This document shows, piece after piece, positions 1 through 12,494 of a stretch of 64,000 nt of DNA. The stretch comes from Bathynomus jamesi (taxonomy: Eukaryota; Arthropoda; Malacostraca; Isopoda; Cirolanidae). The notes below the pieces were generated by a model. It did no database searches. It saw nothing but the letters and a program-made list of their open reading frames with translations, and was not told the DNA's origin. Made by a program: the position numbers and the translations under genes. Where the stretch lies: assembly GCA_023014485.1 (NCBI GenBank), contig JAJOZX010001078.1, positions 348,001-412,000 on the forward strand, in the 5' to 3' direction. The stretch's first letter is position 1, and every line of letters begins with the position of its first letter.

Positions 1-3000
1 TTTAAGGCGATAATTTATTCTGGTAATATGATATATCGTATTTGACGGCTTACAAGACGCTGCGCCGTGGAAGACGCACCTTAATTTTGGAAAGGTAAAT
101 TCAAGAAAAAAAAGTTTTTGATGCACTTTATTGTTAATACAATGGATATGTAAAATTCAATAAAAAGAAAACCCAAAAGCCAATAAAGAAAGATAATATG
201 ATTATTACTCTTATTATTTGTTATTAATCGATTAATTAATTGATGTGCTGTATTGCCACTTTCGGCTTCTAAGACGCAGGGCGATTTTTTAAGGTATTTA
301 TAAGGAAAAAAGTGCGTCTTATAAGCCGACAAATACGGTAGTTGCTATCACTGAAACGTTGTTAAATACCGTGACTCGGGACTTGTTGGGGGAATTTGAT
401 ATACTGGGCTTTAAACTCTTTACTAATGATGGGTTACATAGGATTGGTGGCGGCGTTTTGCTGTACATTCGTAATTCCCTTAGGGCTATCGAGGTTAAGG
501 TAGATTTTCCGGCAGCAATTAATGCGATATGTGTTGTAGTTAGGGCGCGTAGTATTAGTTTTAATTTTGTTGTTTATAGACCTCCCGTTCAACCCCTCGA
601 TACCGATACTAGATTTTACTCACTTCTTGGTAACTTTATTGACAATCGGAATAGTATAATTGTCGGAGACTTTAACTGCCCTAATGTTAATTACGAGACT
701 TTTACTGGTAATGAGGAGAGTTTGAGATTGATTGAGTTCATGGAAGATAATTTTTTACGACAGATGGTTACCGAACCAAAGCGCAGTGACAATATTTTAG
801 ATTTGATGACGAACGGCGAAAATATAGTCGAAGGTTTAGAAGTAAGCGAGAGTTTAGGATGTAGTGATCATCAAATTCTTAGGTTTAAGTTACTGATAGA
901 AAACACTAAGGATAGTAACGTAATAGAAGTCCCTGATTTTCGTTGGGCTAATTTTGATAGTTTTGCGGATAGGATGAGAGTAGTGGACTGGGATAACGTA
1001 TTTATGGGCAACGACACAAATTTGCATTGGGAGGCGTTTAAAGAAAGTTTTATGAATATTGAAAGGGAGTTTATTCCTCGTAGATCCAAGCGCGCTAGGG
1101 TTCATAGTAGGCCCAAGTGGTGGACTAGGGAAATAGGAGAGTTCATAAACGAGCGTAACAGAGCGTATAGACTTAATAAGCGCAATGGCACGGCAGCTAA
1201 CTTTAATAGATATATCGAGCTTAGACGTCAGGTTAAAAGATCAGTTAGGAATGCTAAGCGTAATTTAGAGATACTTATAGCTGTGGATAGTAAACATAAT
1301 CCAAAAAAGTTTTTTGAATACGTCAATAATCATAAGCCAATAAAAGATAACATAGGCCCTTTAGTGGATGTTAACGGCGCTTTGGCTTCTGACACTCAGG
1401 CGATGGCGGGTATTTTCAATAACTTTTTTGCGACAGTTTTTACGTAGAAGACGTAAATAATGTTCCCGACGTGGACGATATCGTTCCATTTAGTAGCGAG
1501 ACTATTTTGCATGAAATAACTCTTTACGAGTGTGAGATTGCGCATTATATCGATAGGCTAAAAGTTAGCAAGGCTCCAGACCCTGACGCTTTTTATTTTA
1601 GACATTTGGAAGACGTTATAGTAGGCCCCTTAACGAAGATATTTAATCAGTCACTCGAAACGGGGATTATTCCTGAAGACTTCAAATTAGCTAACGTCAC
1701 GGCCATTTTTAAAGAAGGCGACCGCACAGTAGCTAGCAATTATAGGCCCATTAGCTTAACGTCACTTGTCGGTAAACTTTTGGAATCCGTAGTTAGGGAT
1801 CGTATCATCGATCACTTAGAAAGTAGAAATTTGATTAATATAGTCAGCATGGGTTTCGACGCCATAGATCTTGTTTAACTAATTTGTTAGAATTTTATAA
1901 CGAAATAGTGCGCGAATACGATAGTCATAGAGCGGCTGACGTTATTTATTTAGATTTTAAAAAAGCGTTCGATACAGTTCCGCGTAGAAGATTAATTGCA
2001 AAGGTTAAAGCGCACGGCATACTCGGTCAGGTAGCTAACTGGTTAGAGGAATGGCTTCGTGCTAGGAGACAGAGGGTCGTTGTTAATGGTAGTGAATCGG
2101 GGTGGTTGGATGTAGGTAGCGGTGTCCCACAGGGTTCAGTGTTAGGCCCATTGCTATTCGTAATTTACATTAATGACATAGATGTAGGATTGACTAGTAA
2201 CGTGTCAAAATTCGCGGACGATACTAAAATAGGTGGTAAGGTTGTTAACGAGGACGATAGAAATAGGCTCCAAGACGATGTAAATAGGATTATGGAATGA
2301 ACGGATAAGTGGCAGATGCAATTTAACGTAGACAAATGTGAAGTTTTGCATATAGGTTCTCGTAACAATAATTACACGTGCACGATGGATGATAGATTGT
2401 TAGCGAGCGTTGACGAGGAAGTAGATTTAGGCGTACGCGTATCTAAGGATTTAAAAGTTAGGAACCAGTGCCTGGAGTCTTGCGCAAAAGCTAATAGGAA
2501 GTTAGGCTTCATAGCGCGTAATTTCGAATTTAAATCGAAAGATATTATATTTATATTGCCCCTTTACAAGTCCCTAGTCAGGCCTCATTTAGAATATGCC
2601 GTTCAGTTTTGGTGCCCGTATTTGCGTGAGGATATTGATAGGTTAGAAAGGGTTCAGCGTCGTCACGAAACTAATTCCGTCATTGCGCAACAAGCCTTAT
2701 GAAGATAGGATTAAGGAGTTAGACTTGCATTCACTCGAAACTAGGAGATTAAGGGGGAAGCTTATTGAAGTTTTCAAAATCGTTAATAACATCGATAACA
2801 AATTTTGACATTGTTCACTTTCGATGATAGCAATACTCGTAATAACGGATTTAAGTTGCGTGGCAGACGTTTCATTACTAATATCGCTAAAAACTTCTTT
2901 ACGTTTAAAGTAATTGATAAATAGAATAATTTTCCCGCGCCCGTCGTGAACTCTACCAGCGTTAATGTGTTTAAAAACTGTATAGATAGGCATTTTAAAA

Positions 3001-3018
3001 ATATTAATGTTGTTTAAA
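1..3018 (+). pseudogene. LINE endonuclease-reverse transcriptase, broken
   Basis: The endonuclease shows ITET (around 350), GDFN (about 664-675) and the catalytic SDH motif (about 862-870). The RT shows LDFKKAFDT (about 1949-1975), [13 protein letters not shown] (about 2120-2158) and FADD (about 2210-2221). A conserved C-terminal tail runs to about 3018. Frames change near 1445, near 1850 (at a GFRRHRS-type motif) and near 2665. A TGA replaces a Trp codon near 2298 and a TAG another near 2921. At the start, bases 1-35 read as endonuclease and join in sense to 341 onward when the MITE and one TA copy are discounted, with one further 1-base shift. No full-length protein can be made, so it is a dead copy. 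Confidence 0.9.
36..338. mobile_element. MITE with 25-bp imperfect TIRs, TA target duplication
   Basis: The ends are inverted repeats: positions 36-60 (beginning TCGTATTTGACGGCTTACAA) mirror 314-338 (ending AGCCGACAAATACGG). TA flanks both sides (34-35 and 339-340). The interior is AT-rich and non-coding. It interrupts LINE endonuclease coding sequence. The TIR carries the common 'CGTATTTG...AAGACGC' pattern; I do not assign a superfamily. Confidence 0.8.
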
Positions 3019-3147
3019 ATAAAAAAAACCAATTAGCAGCAGGAGCTCTGGGGGTGGTGGTCGAGGATGAGTCTGTTGACGATTAATGCCAGCTTGTGAC
3101 ACCCCAGCGTGTAATGCCAGCAATAAAATAAAATAAAAAAAAAATTA

Positions 3148-3665
3148 GACTAACACGAACGTAGATGTAGCTCGTACCGTAAACTAACCCACTTTGTTTA
3201 ACTTTACCTATTTTTTGTTTCCTTATATTCTCCTTACTTGCATGTCTGTAGTTTGCATGGTATGACAGTGAATTAAGACTGTTTGCATGGTTTGTAAGCG
3301 TTCTTATTTTGCTTCTTTTCATCTTTCACCCCTTTCCTATTCTCGTCGACTATTTTCCCGACTTGTCGGCAGTGGCAGGCGGATGATGATGGTGAGTCTT
3401 TCTTCTCTTTTTTTGAATGAATGTTAACCCGCGAGTGATAGGTGTTGTACTTACTTAACCCCCTATTCTCTTCACCCCCTACTCTCCTTTCTCTCGGGCT
3501 AACCTTAGCGTGGATCTTAGGGTCTTTGTTAGCCTTAGCTTCTGTAGATCTGTAGAACAGTATGTTTACATACAGAATATTAGTTTTCCTTAATAACAGC
3601 TAAAGTTTATTCAGATTTCCTATATTTTCAGAGTATTGTGGAATTAAAATATTTTTATAGTTAAA
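3148..3665 (+). other. Non-coding stretch upstream of first coding exon
   Basis: No convincing coding sequence. A possible splice acceptor (TTTTCAG at about 3626-3632) lies 34 bases before the ATG of the Tudor gene, so a 5' untranslated exon may begin there. No promoter could be recognised with confidence. Confidence 0.4.
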
Positions 3666-3785
3666 ATGTCACACCATATTTCTAATGAAAAGCTTATTGT
3701 CTTGGACATAGTTGTTGATGGACCAGCCATTAAGTTTTTGGGTCATCTACAAAATGTGAAAAGCAATAATCATATAAAAGACCTG
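3666..3785 (+). CDS. Multi-Tudor protein, exon 1 (start codon)
   Basis: ATG at 3666 opens 40 complete codons that end exactly at a GTAAGT donor (3786). The peptide contains LDIVVDGPAIKFLGHL, which resembles the start of the first extended Tudor domain of Tudor/TDRD-type proteins (VxHIDxxGPxxKVWG style). The next exon, 9.6 kb away at 13370, continues in phase 0 with matching content. Proteins of this class are cytoplasmic germ-granule scaffolds that bind dimethyl-arginine tails of PIWI proteins; that role is inferred from the class. The ATG is the first in frame and lies shortly after a possible acceptor. It is a short exon whose call rests mainly on agreement with the downstream exons. Confidence 0.7.
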
Positions 3786-6700
3786 GTAAGTTTAAACTTA
3801 AGCTAAATTAATTTTTGCTCCGTTATGATTAGGGCCTAATTTCAGTATCTAATTTGTTCTAGTACCATATGTTGTTTAGTGAGTGAAGTCAAAGTTGTGA
3901 CTGCACCATTTTTAGAGAACATAGGAGGAGAATGGGTAGATTCATGTCATTCCTAAAGTTTAGAAAATTGAAAAAAGCTTTTAATGGGTAAATTTCCTAT
4001 CATGTTAGGTGCAAGTAATGATGATGAAGATGGGGGAAAAAAATTGAGTAGGGCATAAATTTTTTAACTATGAATCATAGGCCTCTTTCGAATACACTTT
4101 TTCCATTTTTAATACCATACCTAGTCCAGGCTTGTCTTCACTGTGCATGACTATAGCAATGATTTAATTTTCTGTATATAAATGTTTGTTGCAGTTTTCT
4201 GATAATCAATAAACCTTCATCAGGAACCATAGGGTCAAAGCTTTGAAAAAGATATTAATTGGTTAAAACTACTACTTCATTATCAAATACGTTTCATTCA
4301 TGCGATTGTTTCATTACAGACACTTTTATAGCACTTTATTTTCAAGGTTTTAGGCCTGGGGTCATATAGACTGCATGGTTCCAACCAAAGTAAATTGAAG
4401 GTTCCTGATGAGGGTTAACTTTCCAAGGATGTTGTGCAGTGTTTCATGTGATTGGTTTACACACACACACACACACACATGGGAAGGATGGGTGTGTTAC
4501 TAAAACCTTCTATGGTTTTCCCTTAATGTGTATGCTAAATTTGATGCACATTTCTCTAGCCATTTAGGGGGCCCTCTGCCACTCCCCACCCCGGATGTGA
4601 TTTAATTAAATAACCTAATAAAATACAAACCTCGGAGGGATCAAATATTACAGTAAACCTTCTTTGGCCATATTGTTGGACCATATTAAATCCAATTGCT
4701 GTTGATTGAAAGCACTTTATTAGTTTAATTATAACTTTAATTACATATAGCTACTGTCAGTATCTACTTTATTATAGCCTATCATGATATGGTTGGGGTT
4801 TTGAATATGGCATACTTTCCTGTCCCTGATTGCTCTTATTAAAAATGTAGAAGAGTCAGAAATACTATCTTCTACGGCAGGGGTCACCATTGGATGGACC
4901 ATTATCTTAATCTGGGCTACTAATGATTTTTATATGGTCCACCTAAATAAACCCATGTTTATTTGGGATATTAAGTGGTGATTTTAAGTTGGTTTTGATA
5001 AAAATATTGTTAGCCACATTATGAAAACATTCTGAGGGATGGAGGAGCGTGAGTAGCAGACTTTGGTAGAGATACAGAAATGGTGCTATAGCTTTTGTGC
5101 TAAAATGTGTTATTTTTTTATAGTTTTGTTTTGCCTAAACTGTACCTTTCCATTGCATGAATTTTTTTAGGATTTATAAATCCACCTGAGAGTTAAACTA
5201 ACTTAACTTAATTTACCTAACCTAACCTAATATAGAAGTAAAAGGAGGCCTTTCATTTACCCCTAATGAAACAATGTAAAACAAATTGGTGAACTGTAGG
5301 GTGGAAGGCTTAATCATGTTTTGGGGAAGTGTACTTGAACTTTTATCTGGCTGTAATATGGTGCTCAGTTTATACCTGAAGTTCAGAATCAAACATTTTG
5401 TCCCTAAATTTCATGGAATATTGGATCCAGTTACTCATGACACTTCATAAAGTTTTTTTACTTCCTTTAGATCACTAAATTAATGATGCAAATCCAGTGG
5501 CTGCCTTGCTGCAGAATATCAGGGAACTAATGTGGTCAAAGTTGGTCCATCTTAAGTTGGGTGTAAATTATGTCGGGAAGGCTTAATAGTGGGTGTTGCA
5601 GTGGGATAGCTATGTATGGAATGTTAATATTTTTGCCCTTTTCCTTTGTTCCTTTGCAAACAGCGGTTTACCTACAGTGCCTACTTTTGTCTTTCTGATA
5701 TCATTCATGTTTGGCTGTAAATGGGTCAACATTGACCACAGTAGTTTTCTTAAAATTCTGCAACAATATTACTATTAGATTTATGTCATATATGTGAAAT
5801 CAGATTTTGAGAGCTTTCAAGGTGTTCTAGGCCTGCTCTTATTACCCATTGTCCCAATTTCATTGTATATCTTGATTAGGTTTTCAACACATTTTTTGAA
5901 ACCATCATGATTATTATTAATTTCCTTTTTTTTTTGTGTATTGTTAGTAATGCTGATTGAATACTGATGTATATGTATTATGTATATAGGGCTATTTCAA
6001 AATTGAAATCAGAATTGACACATTGGTATCTAGGTCATGTCAAAGGTCACGAAATGAGAGCACACTCTTGTTTTTAATATGAAAAAACATTTCGTATAAT
6101 AAGAAAGATAGCCCTGTGTATTGACTTCAGAATGACACTAAAATCATTATTCAAGGACAAATAGAACTTATGGAATTTTGAAAACTGCAAATTTTGGTGA
6201 CTTCTATCTGCAGAAGTAGAGGTCACAAAGGTCTGAAACTTTGGTGGTGAGTGTTTCTTATATATACCAAAACGCATCAAATTTCATGAAAATTGGAGAG
6301 GGTCACATTTTAGGGGTGAAAATGCTGGACTTTGTTTTCATGGGAAGAGGGCAGAATAGTAGTAGTTGACTATAATGTAATTAGTGTAGTATATTATTAA
6401 TGCAGTGAAAGGTCTATTTGAGTAATTGAACATCCCTGACATCCCACAAGTTGTTGGAAAGTGTATGGCAGGCATGTATAGTTTTTCCATAGGTAGTTTA
6501 TATCGTAGTTGTTATGAGGGTAACAATTCTAGCAGTTTTTTAATTGATGGTGTTTTGTAGATATTAGGTACGGTAGCCATTCACTTTCGAATTTTGAGAG
6601 GAAAAATTGGCCAATGCTAACCTAGTGGATTATTTTTTAGAAAATAGCAGAGTTATCAGCTTTCTTTAGATCTCCTTAGGAGCTGAAAGGCATATTAAAA

Positions 6701-7436
6701 ATTGTTACATAAGATTGTTACATAAGTTGTGAATGCACTCCAAAATATTTAACTCAAAGTAATTCTGAATAAAATTTTAGCAGTTATACCAAGGTATTTT
6801 TCTTAATAACTTCTTTATGAAAATTATGTGTAACAGGATAATAGGTAGCTAATGATATTTGGGTGCATGATAATTATTGGGTGACAAATTGTCATATAAG
6901 CCTGAAGTGGTTCATAGAATAGATAATAAAAAAAAATAGCCTGTAGCTACCAAGTGATCTGACATTTCAACAGAATAAATTTTGTAAGGAATAAGCCTGT
7001 AAAAAGCTATAGTACTGTATATTGTAGAAACGAGAAGTCATTAGGTCTGATTTTTAAATTAAAAAAAAACTTACTTAGCATAATTTGTAATTTATGGAGT
7101 TTGCACATTTGTTCTGGGCCTCACCTAAGCCTGGTGGCAGCATGATGTTTGCAGGGAGGGCACCCAATTATTCAGAGGGGGCACATTTTAGAAAAGGTAA
7201 ATAAATTAATTTGTGCTATTTAACTTTACTGTCATGACAGTGATTGAGCAATATTAACAAGTATGAGTAATTACCAGTGCTCCAGAGGTATTTTACGTGA
7301 TAGCAAACTACAAGCCCCAATAAATTTATTTAATGATCAGTACATTAGTGAGACATAGGTACATACACGATACAATGATACATGCATATAATTCAAACTT
7401 GTCTTTCTAATTACAAACCTTAACAATAGGGCTGGA
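3786..7436 (+). other. First intron, unique-looking AT-rich part
   Basis: No protein-coding similarity is visible. A (CA)n tract lies at 4458-4480. The stretch at 5990-6340 has the wording style of a decayed repeat (GGTCA-rich, 'ATTTCATGAAAATTGG'), which also appears in the terminal repeats of the 35199-42404 element, but I cannot show that they are related. Confidence 0.4.
4458..4480. repeat. (CA)n microsatellite
   Basis: About eleven CA units, uninterrupted. Confidence 0.9.
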
Positions 7437-7981
7437 TGAGAATCACGATAATTAATCGATCGCCAGGTATAAAAATGGCGATTATCGTCAGTCATTTTTA
7501 GGTATTGTGATAATCGGGAACACGGCATTTTTCATTAGAAAAATGAGTAAATTGTAAAATCCACAATTTTGACATTATTTAAGGTTACAATAGTAAATCA
7601 ACATCAAGCAATTAACCCTTAAACTCTGGTCAACATCTATTGATGTTCTCTTAGAGAATGCTGGTTAACATCAATTGATGTTTTAGGTTTCCCCACAAAT
7701 GATGGTCAACATCTGTGGATGCTTTACCTTCCCACCTTTATTTGATGTTTAGAATGACTCATAAAATCGCTACAAAATTATTCTTGTTTTTTTTTTTTTT
7801 CCTGTTATCGACAGAGTTGGGCATGTTACTTTCTATAAGTAACGGCGTTACCACTACTGTTACATTGATAAAAAAGTAACATCGTTACCGCTTCAGTTAC
7901 TTCTATGAGAAAGTAACACGTTAGTGTTACTTTTAAGAAAAGACTAAGGAGTAAAAAAGCCTTAATAATACCAAATTATAC

Positions 7982-10900
7982 CAGTGTTGGCAAAAACCCA
8001 ACCCAATTGGGTTTTTGATGGGTTGAAATTTTTTTTAGAAAGTTTGATAATTATGTAGTGCCTAATATATCTATTATTTTATTAATTTATTTATCTAATC
8101 TACAATATATATTAAAAAGACATCATTATTTCACAGAAAGTTCAGATATATGAGAGAATAATGACACATTAGAATTTTCTCCATTTTAATTTTATATCTT
8201 TCCTTTATTTCTTAACAGCAGATTTCAGCTTTATTTAGACCTAACTCAAATTTAAATTTTCAAGATGCCAAACTCAGAGTTATGGTGAATGGGACGAGGT
8301 GACTTTATTAAGTGATCAGCCTACTAGAATACTATGCAATTATTGCAAAGAAAGTATCACTCGAAAAATTGAGTGTGTGAAACATCATCCAGAGAAATGC
8401 AGTAAAAAAAGTGGAATGTTTGAAAATGAGGCAAGAGGTATGCCGAGACTCGAATTTGGAGCATCAGTTGAAACTGATTCACTTCCTCCAACTTTGGCTT
8501 CTGGCAAAGATGATCCAAAGATTATAAGTGAAAATGTGCCTGAAATGAGTGACACTAGTGTGGGTTCATCATCATCCACATTCTGTCATTCAACACCAAT
8601 AAAGCATAAAAGGCAAAGATCAATTACACCATTTGTGGTAAGAACGACTGTGGACCAAAAGGAAGAATTAGATTTACAAGTTGCAAGGTTCTTTTTTCAG
8701 CTAACATACCCTTCAACATTTTAGAAAATAAAGAATTTATAAAATTAATCAAAGGTCTAAGATCAGGATATGAACCACCAAACGGGAAAAGGTTGGCATC
8801 TGATCTGTTAATAAAAGTTAATGATGAAGTAATCCATGAAATGAAGAATGACCTTAATCTTGATGATTGTACCATTACCCTTATACAAGATGGCTGGAGT
8901 TCAGTAGGTAATGATCCTAATATTGCGCACAGTATTCATAATGGAAAAAAGCCACATCTGATTTCAGCAGTAGATGCTGGAAGTACAAAAAAGACAGCAA
9001 AATATTGTGCAGTTAGCTAGAGAAGCAATAACAAAAGCTAAAGAAATATATGGCATTGATGTAAGTATAACTATTTTGTAGGTACATTTTATTTTAGTTA
9101 TAAACTGAATGTAATTCTCCGCCTTGGTATACTCAAATGCTCAGTTCCTTATGAGTTATGACATTTTATTTTCAGGTATTTGCTATATGCACTGATAAGG
9201 AAAACAAAAATGATAAGAATGAGAGAAATTCTTAAGGAGGACAACTACAGTCTTATTACTTATGGCTGTTCAGCACACCATCTAAACTTGGTAGAAAAAG
9301 ATCTTCCCAAAAACAGTTCTCACGCATGTTGTAGAAATTAACAAATATTTCCGAAACCATCACCACCCTCATGTAAGCTAAAAACAAATCCAATAAATTA
9401 GCTACTGTCAGCTTTACTTTTATGCATTAGCACTGTCACCAGTGTGAATCCTAATTCACGACTCATTAATAAGTTGCATAGGCTATTTATTTATGCTGTC
9501 AAATCCAGCAATATTTGTAATAAAAATTTATATTTTAGGGTTGGTTAATGGAGAAAGGAGGTATGATGCCGCAACTACCAAATGAAACCAGATGGAATTC
9601 TCAGTTAGAATGCATAAAAACCTATTTGTCAAATTACTCTCTCTATATATAGAAATAAGAGGAGAGCATATTGAAGACATTGATCACAACATCGGAAAAT
9701 TGATAGATAACTTATCTATACAGAGAGAGGCACTCAATTTCCAGTCACAACTCTTACTTGTTGGAAATGCTCTAGATAAGGTGTGTTTATATTATGCAGT
9801 TAAAATTACTTAACTTTAAATACCAATATTAATTTGAAGATATTTTATAGACTTATAGTGCACATTTTATTTATAGAATCCTGTACTAAAGCACTACTAA
9901 TAAATAATTAAAATAAACTTCATTTTATGTGTTGTAACTTGTAACACCAAAAAATAAATTCTAACAATGCATAATTCTAAATGTTTACAGATGTTTTCAT
10001 TCAGCCATATATAACTTTATAGTTTTTTTTTTTTTTTTGTTACAGGTGCAGGCTGATATAATACAACATTATCTGATGCTGTTAAAATTTGGCTCAATTT
10101 AATCCAAGATGAAAAATTAGCTCCGTACAAAGAAGATATTATTAAGAGATTTACACAAGCTATGGAACCATGTCATCTTTTGGCAAATATAACTGACCCA
10201 AAGTATGAAGGTAAATAGGACCTAAATGCTTAACTACTACCAATATATAAAACATAGGTAACTCAACTGTATGGGCAGAAGAGTTTTCTCTAATCTGAAT
10301 CAAATCATCTGGCATTGCCATATTGGATAACAATTAGCATAAATTAGATACCATAACATAAATTCTATAATCTATATTATTAGCTTTATTTTGTTTCCAC
10401 ACAATTCTATTATTTTTCAGGACCAAAATTGAATAGAGTTCAAGAGGAAGAGGCTGAAGAATGGCTGATTGAAATAAATTCAGAATACATGGCAGGATAT
10501 TATGCATTCCGCTTAAAAGACGCACTAATTTTTCCTCCTTATTTATTCAAAGATAGTATAGTGAGCTCTACATCAGCTAGTAATTGGTGGAAAATTGTTT
10601 GAAATGAAAGAAAAAAAAAAAGAGACGAGGTTACCATTAGGCTTTGCTAAATTTATGAGATCTATTCATAGTTGTCCGGCCAGTTCCGGATCATTGGAAA
10701 GATTTTTTTCAACGTTTGGCTTGGTATGAAGTAAAATGCGAAATAGGTTAGGGAAAAAAAAAGGCAGAAATGTTGGTTCGAATCTACCGCCACCTAAGGT
10801 CAAAAGATGCTGAACATACTGATCAATATTAGGTACCACTTAAATTATTTAAATTATAAAGCTGAAAAGAAAGATGATTTATTTTTAGATATAGGTAGCC

Positions 10901-11131
10901 AATTAGAAGATAGATAAATTAGATACACTATTAGATATAAGGTTCATAATGAAACGTGTCAAATAAATAGTTTCTGAAAATTTTAGTTTATATTGGCCTT
11001 ATCACATTAATATATAAGACTGCATAACCATATTAGAAAAAAATGCCAAGTTAAAAATAAGCTTGAGAAGTAAATTGATGTGGGTTTTTGGTGTTGGATT
11101 TTTGGGTTTGGGTTTTTGGGTACCAACCCTG
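7982..11131 (+). mobile_element. hAT transposon with decayed transposase
   Basis: Ends are CAGTGTTGGC on the left and CCAACCCTG on the right. The 8-bp duplication AATTATAC is perfect (7974-7981 and 11132-11139). Its interior codes on the + strand for a BED-finger hAT transposase. It lies wholly inside the 7812-11396 element, so it is the younger of the two. Confidence 0.92.
8299..10833 (+). pseudogene. hAT transposase with introns, broken
   Basis: Segments in order: a zinc-finger-like CNYC...H...C segment (about 8335-8400); a DNA-binding/linker region; the catalytic region with LIQDGWSS (about 8883-8906) and, after an intron, AICTDKENKN (about 9180-9213); a PQLPNETRWNSQ block (about 9570-9605); and the dimerisation end with SSGSLERFFSTFGLV (about 10684-10728), finishing at a TAG near 10831. 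Apparent GT-AG introns lie at about 9061-9175, 9374-9538, 9780-10045 and 10211-10420. A frameshift near 8695 and stops (for example TGA for Trp near 10727) destroy the frame. This is a cut-and-paste transposase that would act in the nucleus; this copy is inactive. Confidence 0.88.
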
Positions 11132-11567
11132 AATTATACTCTATATGACAAAAAAATCAAAATGTAAACTCGAATAAAAAATGTCCTCTAAAAAAAAAAC
11201 TAATCTTGTAGACTTTTTTTTTAGGAGTGTGGTGTTCGATTTCAGGAGGACTAGTTTTTCAAAATTGGTATCTGATAGTCCTCCTCGTGTGGAGGACCTA
11301 ACAGCTAATAAATGATACGAGTCAAATGATCAGTTTGAGAGTAGCGAGTAACGATTTAAATCGCTCTAAAAAGTAGTGCCGTTACTCCCAACACTGGTTA
11401 TCGATCACATCCATAGCAGTGTTGAAGGGTTAAACAACATCAAACAAACAGAAACCGCCAGATTGGGACTCAAAATCGCTAGATTTTGTTTGTGTATCAC
11501 TATTATAGGAAGCTGTTGACATTTAGAATTTCGCAGCATATACAGATAAATTGACAGTCCAGATATA

Positions 11568-12494
11568 CAGGGTGGGCGGAAAGTAGCTCCCTATTTTGGA
11601 TTGGTAAAAAAATACGTATATTATCCATTTATTTCAGAAGAAATAATATGAAAAGGTAGGCATACATGGTAGGTTTTCTCTGAAATTCAATATGGGCTCC
11701 AACTCTTTCCACCAGCTTCTGGAGCCGCCCAGGAATGGCGTCCACTGACTTTAGCAGGAACTCCGGCGGGATGGAGGACATGACTTCCCGAATTCGGTCC
11801 TCCAGTTCTTCCAATGTCCTCGGTTTGGTGCGGTAGACTTCTTCCTTTACCCACCCCCAAAGAAAGAAGTCGCACGGTGTCAAGTCGGGGCTCCTGGCTG
11901 GCCATTGATGTGGACCACGACGACCCATCCAACGCCCAGGGAAGTGGGCATCCAGCCACTCACGGACAACAAGAGCGAAGTGCGGAGGGGCGCCATCTTG
12001 CATAAATATCAGATCGTCGATGTTCTCCCATGTGCTGACAACCGGCCAGACCTCGTTTCGCAACATAGCAAGGTATCGCTCAGCATTCATGGTGTTGCGC
12101 AGAAGGAACGGGCCCACAACCTGATCTGAGGTCATACCACACCACACCGTTACACTGAACCGATTCTGCCGTTTTTTCAGCGATAACCGTGCGACTTCTT
12201 TCTTTGGGGGTGGGTAAAGGAAGAAGTCTACCACCAAACCGAGGACATTGGAAGAACTGGAGGACCGAATTCGGGAAGTCATGTCCTCCATCCCGCCGGA
12301 GTTCCTGCTAAAGTCAGTGGACGCCATTCCTGGGCAGCTCCAGAAGCTGGTGGAAAGAGTTGGAGCCCACATTGAATTTTAGAGAAAACCTACCATGTAT
12401 GCCTACCTTTTCATATTATTTCTTCTGAAATAAATGGATAATATACGTATTTTTTTACCAATCCAAAATAGGGAGCTACTTTCCGCCCACCCTG
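11568..12494 (-). mobile_element. Fold-back DD41D Tc1/mariner-family element (3' end duplicated and inverted)
   Basis: The element starts CAGGGTGGGCGGAAAGTAGC and ends with the exact inverse, flanked by TA (11566-11567, 12495-12496). Left arm 11568-11878 and right arm 12187-12494 are nearly identical inverted copies of the transposase C-terminus plus 3' TIR. The roughly 308-bp spacer holds the catalytic core on the minus strand. The N-terminal DNA-binding half is missing. Elements of the same plan occur at 39046-39783 and, more decayed, at 31960-32725. Confidence 0.93.
11629..12186 (-). pseudogene. DD41D transposase, C-terminal half only
   Basis: On the minus strand the frame reads VWCGMTSDQVVGPF, then FMQDGAPPH (second catalytic Asp), then WPARSPDLTPCDFFLWGW (third Asp). 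I count 41 residues between the two Asp residues, hence DD41D. The open frame runs on upstream through the inverted right arm to 12372, but that part is antisense of the C-terminus and not real N-terminal sequence. The helix-turn-helix region and first catalytic Asp are lost, so the protein cannot be functional. Confidence 0.88.

Larger units (their letters stand above)
1..3147 (+). mobile_element. L2/CR1-type non-LTR retrotransposon, 5' end outside window
   Basis: The element encodes an apurinic-type endonuclease followed by a reverse transcriptase, read on the + strand. The window starts inside the endonuclease. The 3' end after the last codon (about 3018) is a short untranslated region ending in ATAAA/A-rich repeats (3119-3147), typical of L2-like LINEs. 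A 303-bp MITE (36-338) sits inside the endonuclease coding part. A second, 5'-truncated member of the same family lies at 55200-56612 on the minus strand. The exact clade (L2, CR1, Daphne or Crack) is not settled from the sequence alone. Confidence 0.9.
7812..11396. mobile_element. hAT-type non-autonomous element interrupted by another hAT
   Basis: Termini are CAGAGTTGGG on the left and CCCAACACTG on the right, with a perfect 8-bp duplication GTTATCGA at 7804-7811 and 11397-11404. The outer shoulders (7812-7973, 11140-11396) are rich in AGTAACG motifs and do not code. The middle is filled by the hAT at 7982-11131. Confidence 0.9.

Noticed and set aside
5217..5232. AACCTAACCTAA resembling an insect or nematode telomere repeat
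   Set aside because: Only a few units; not a telomeric array.
5593..5778. 61-codon open frame in the first intron
   Set aside because: No conserved motif, no splice context and ordinary AT-rich composition.
12190..12372. Apparent N-terminal extension of the DD41D transposase frame
   Set aside because: It is the antisense of the inverted C-terminal arm and not real protein.
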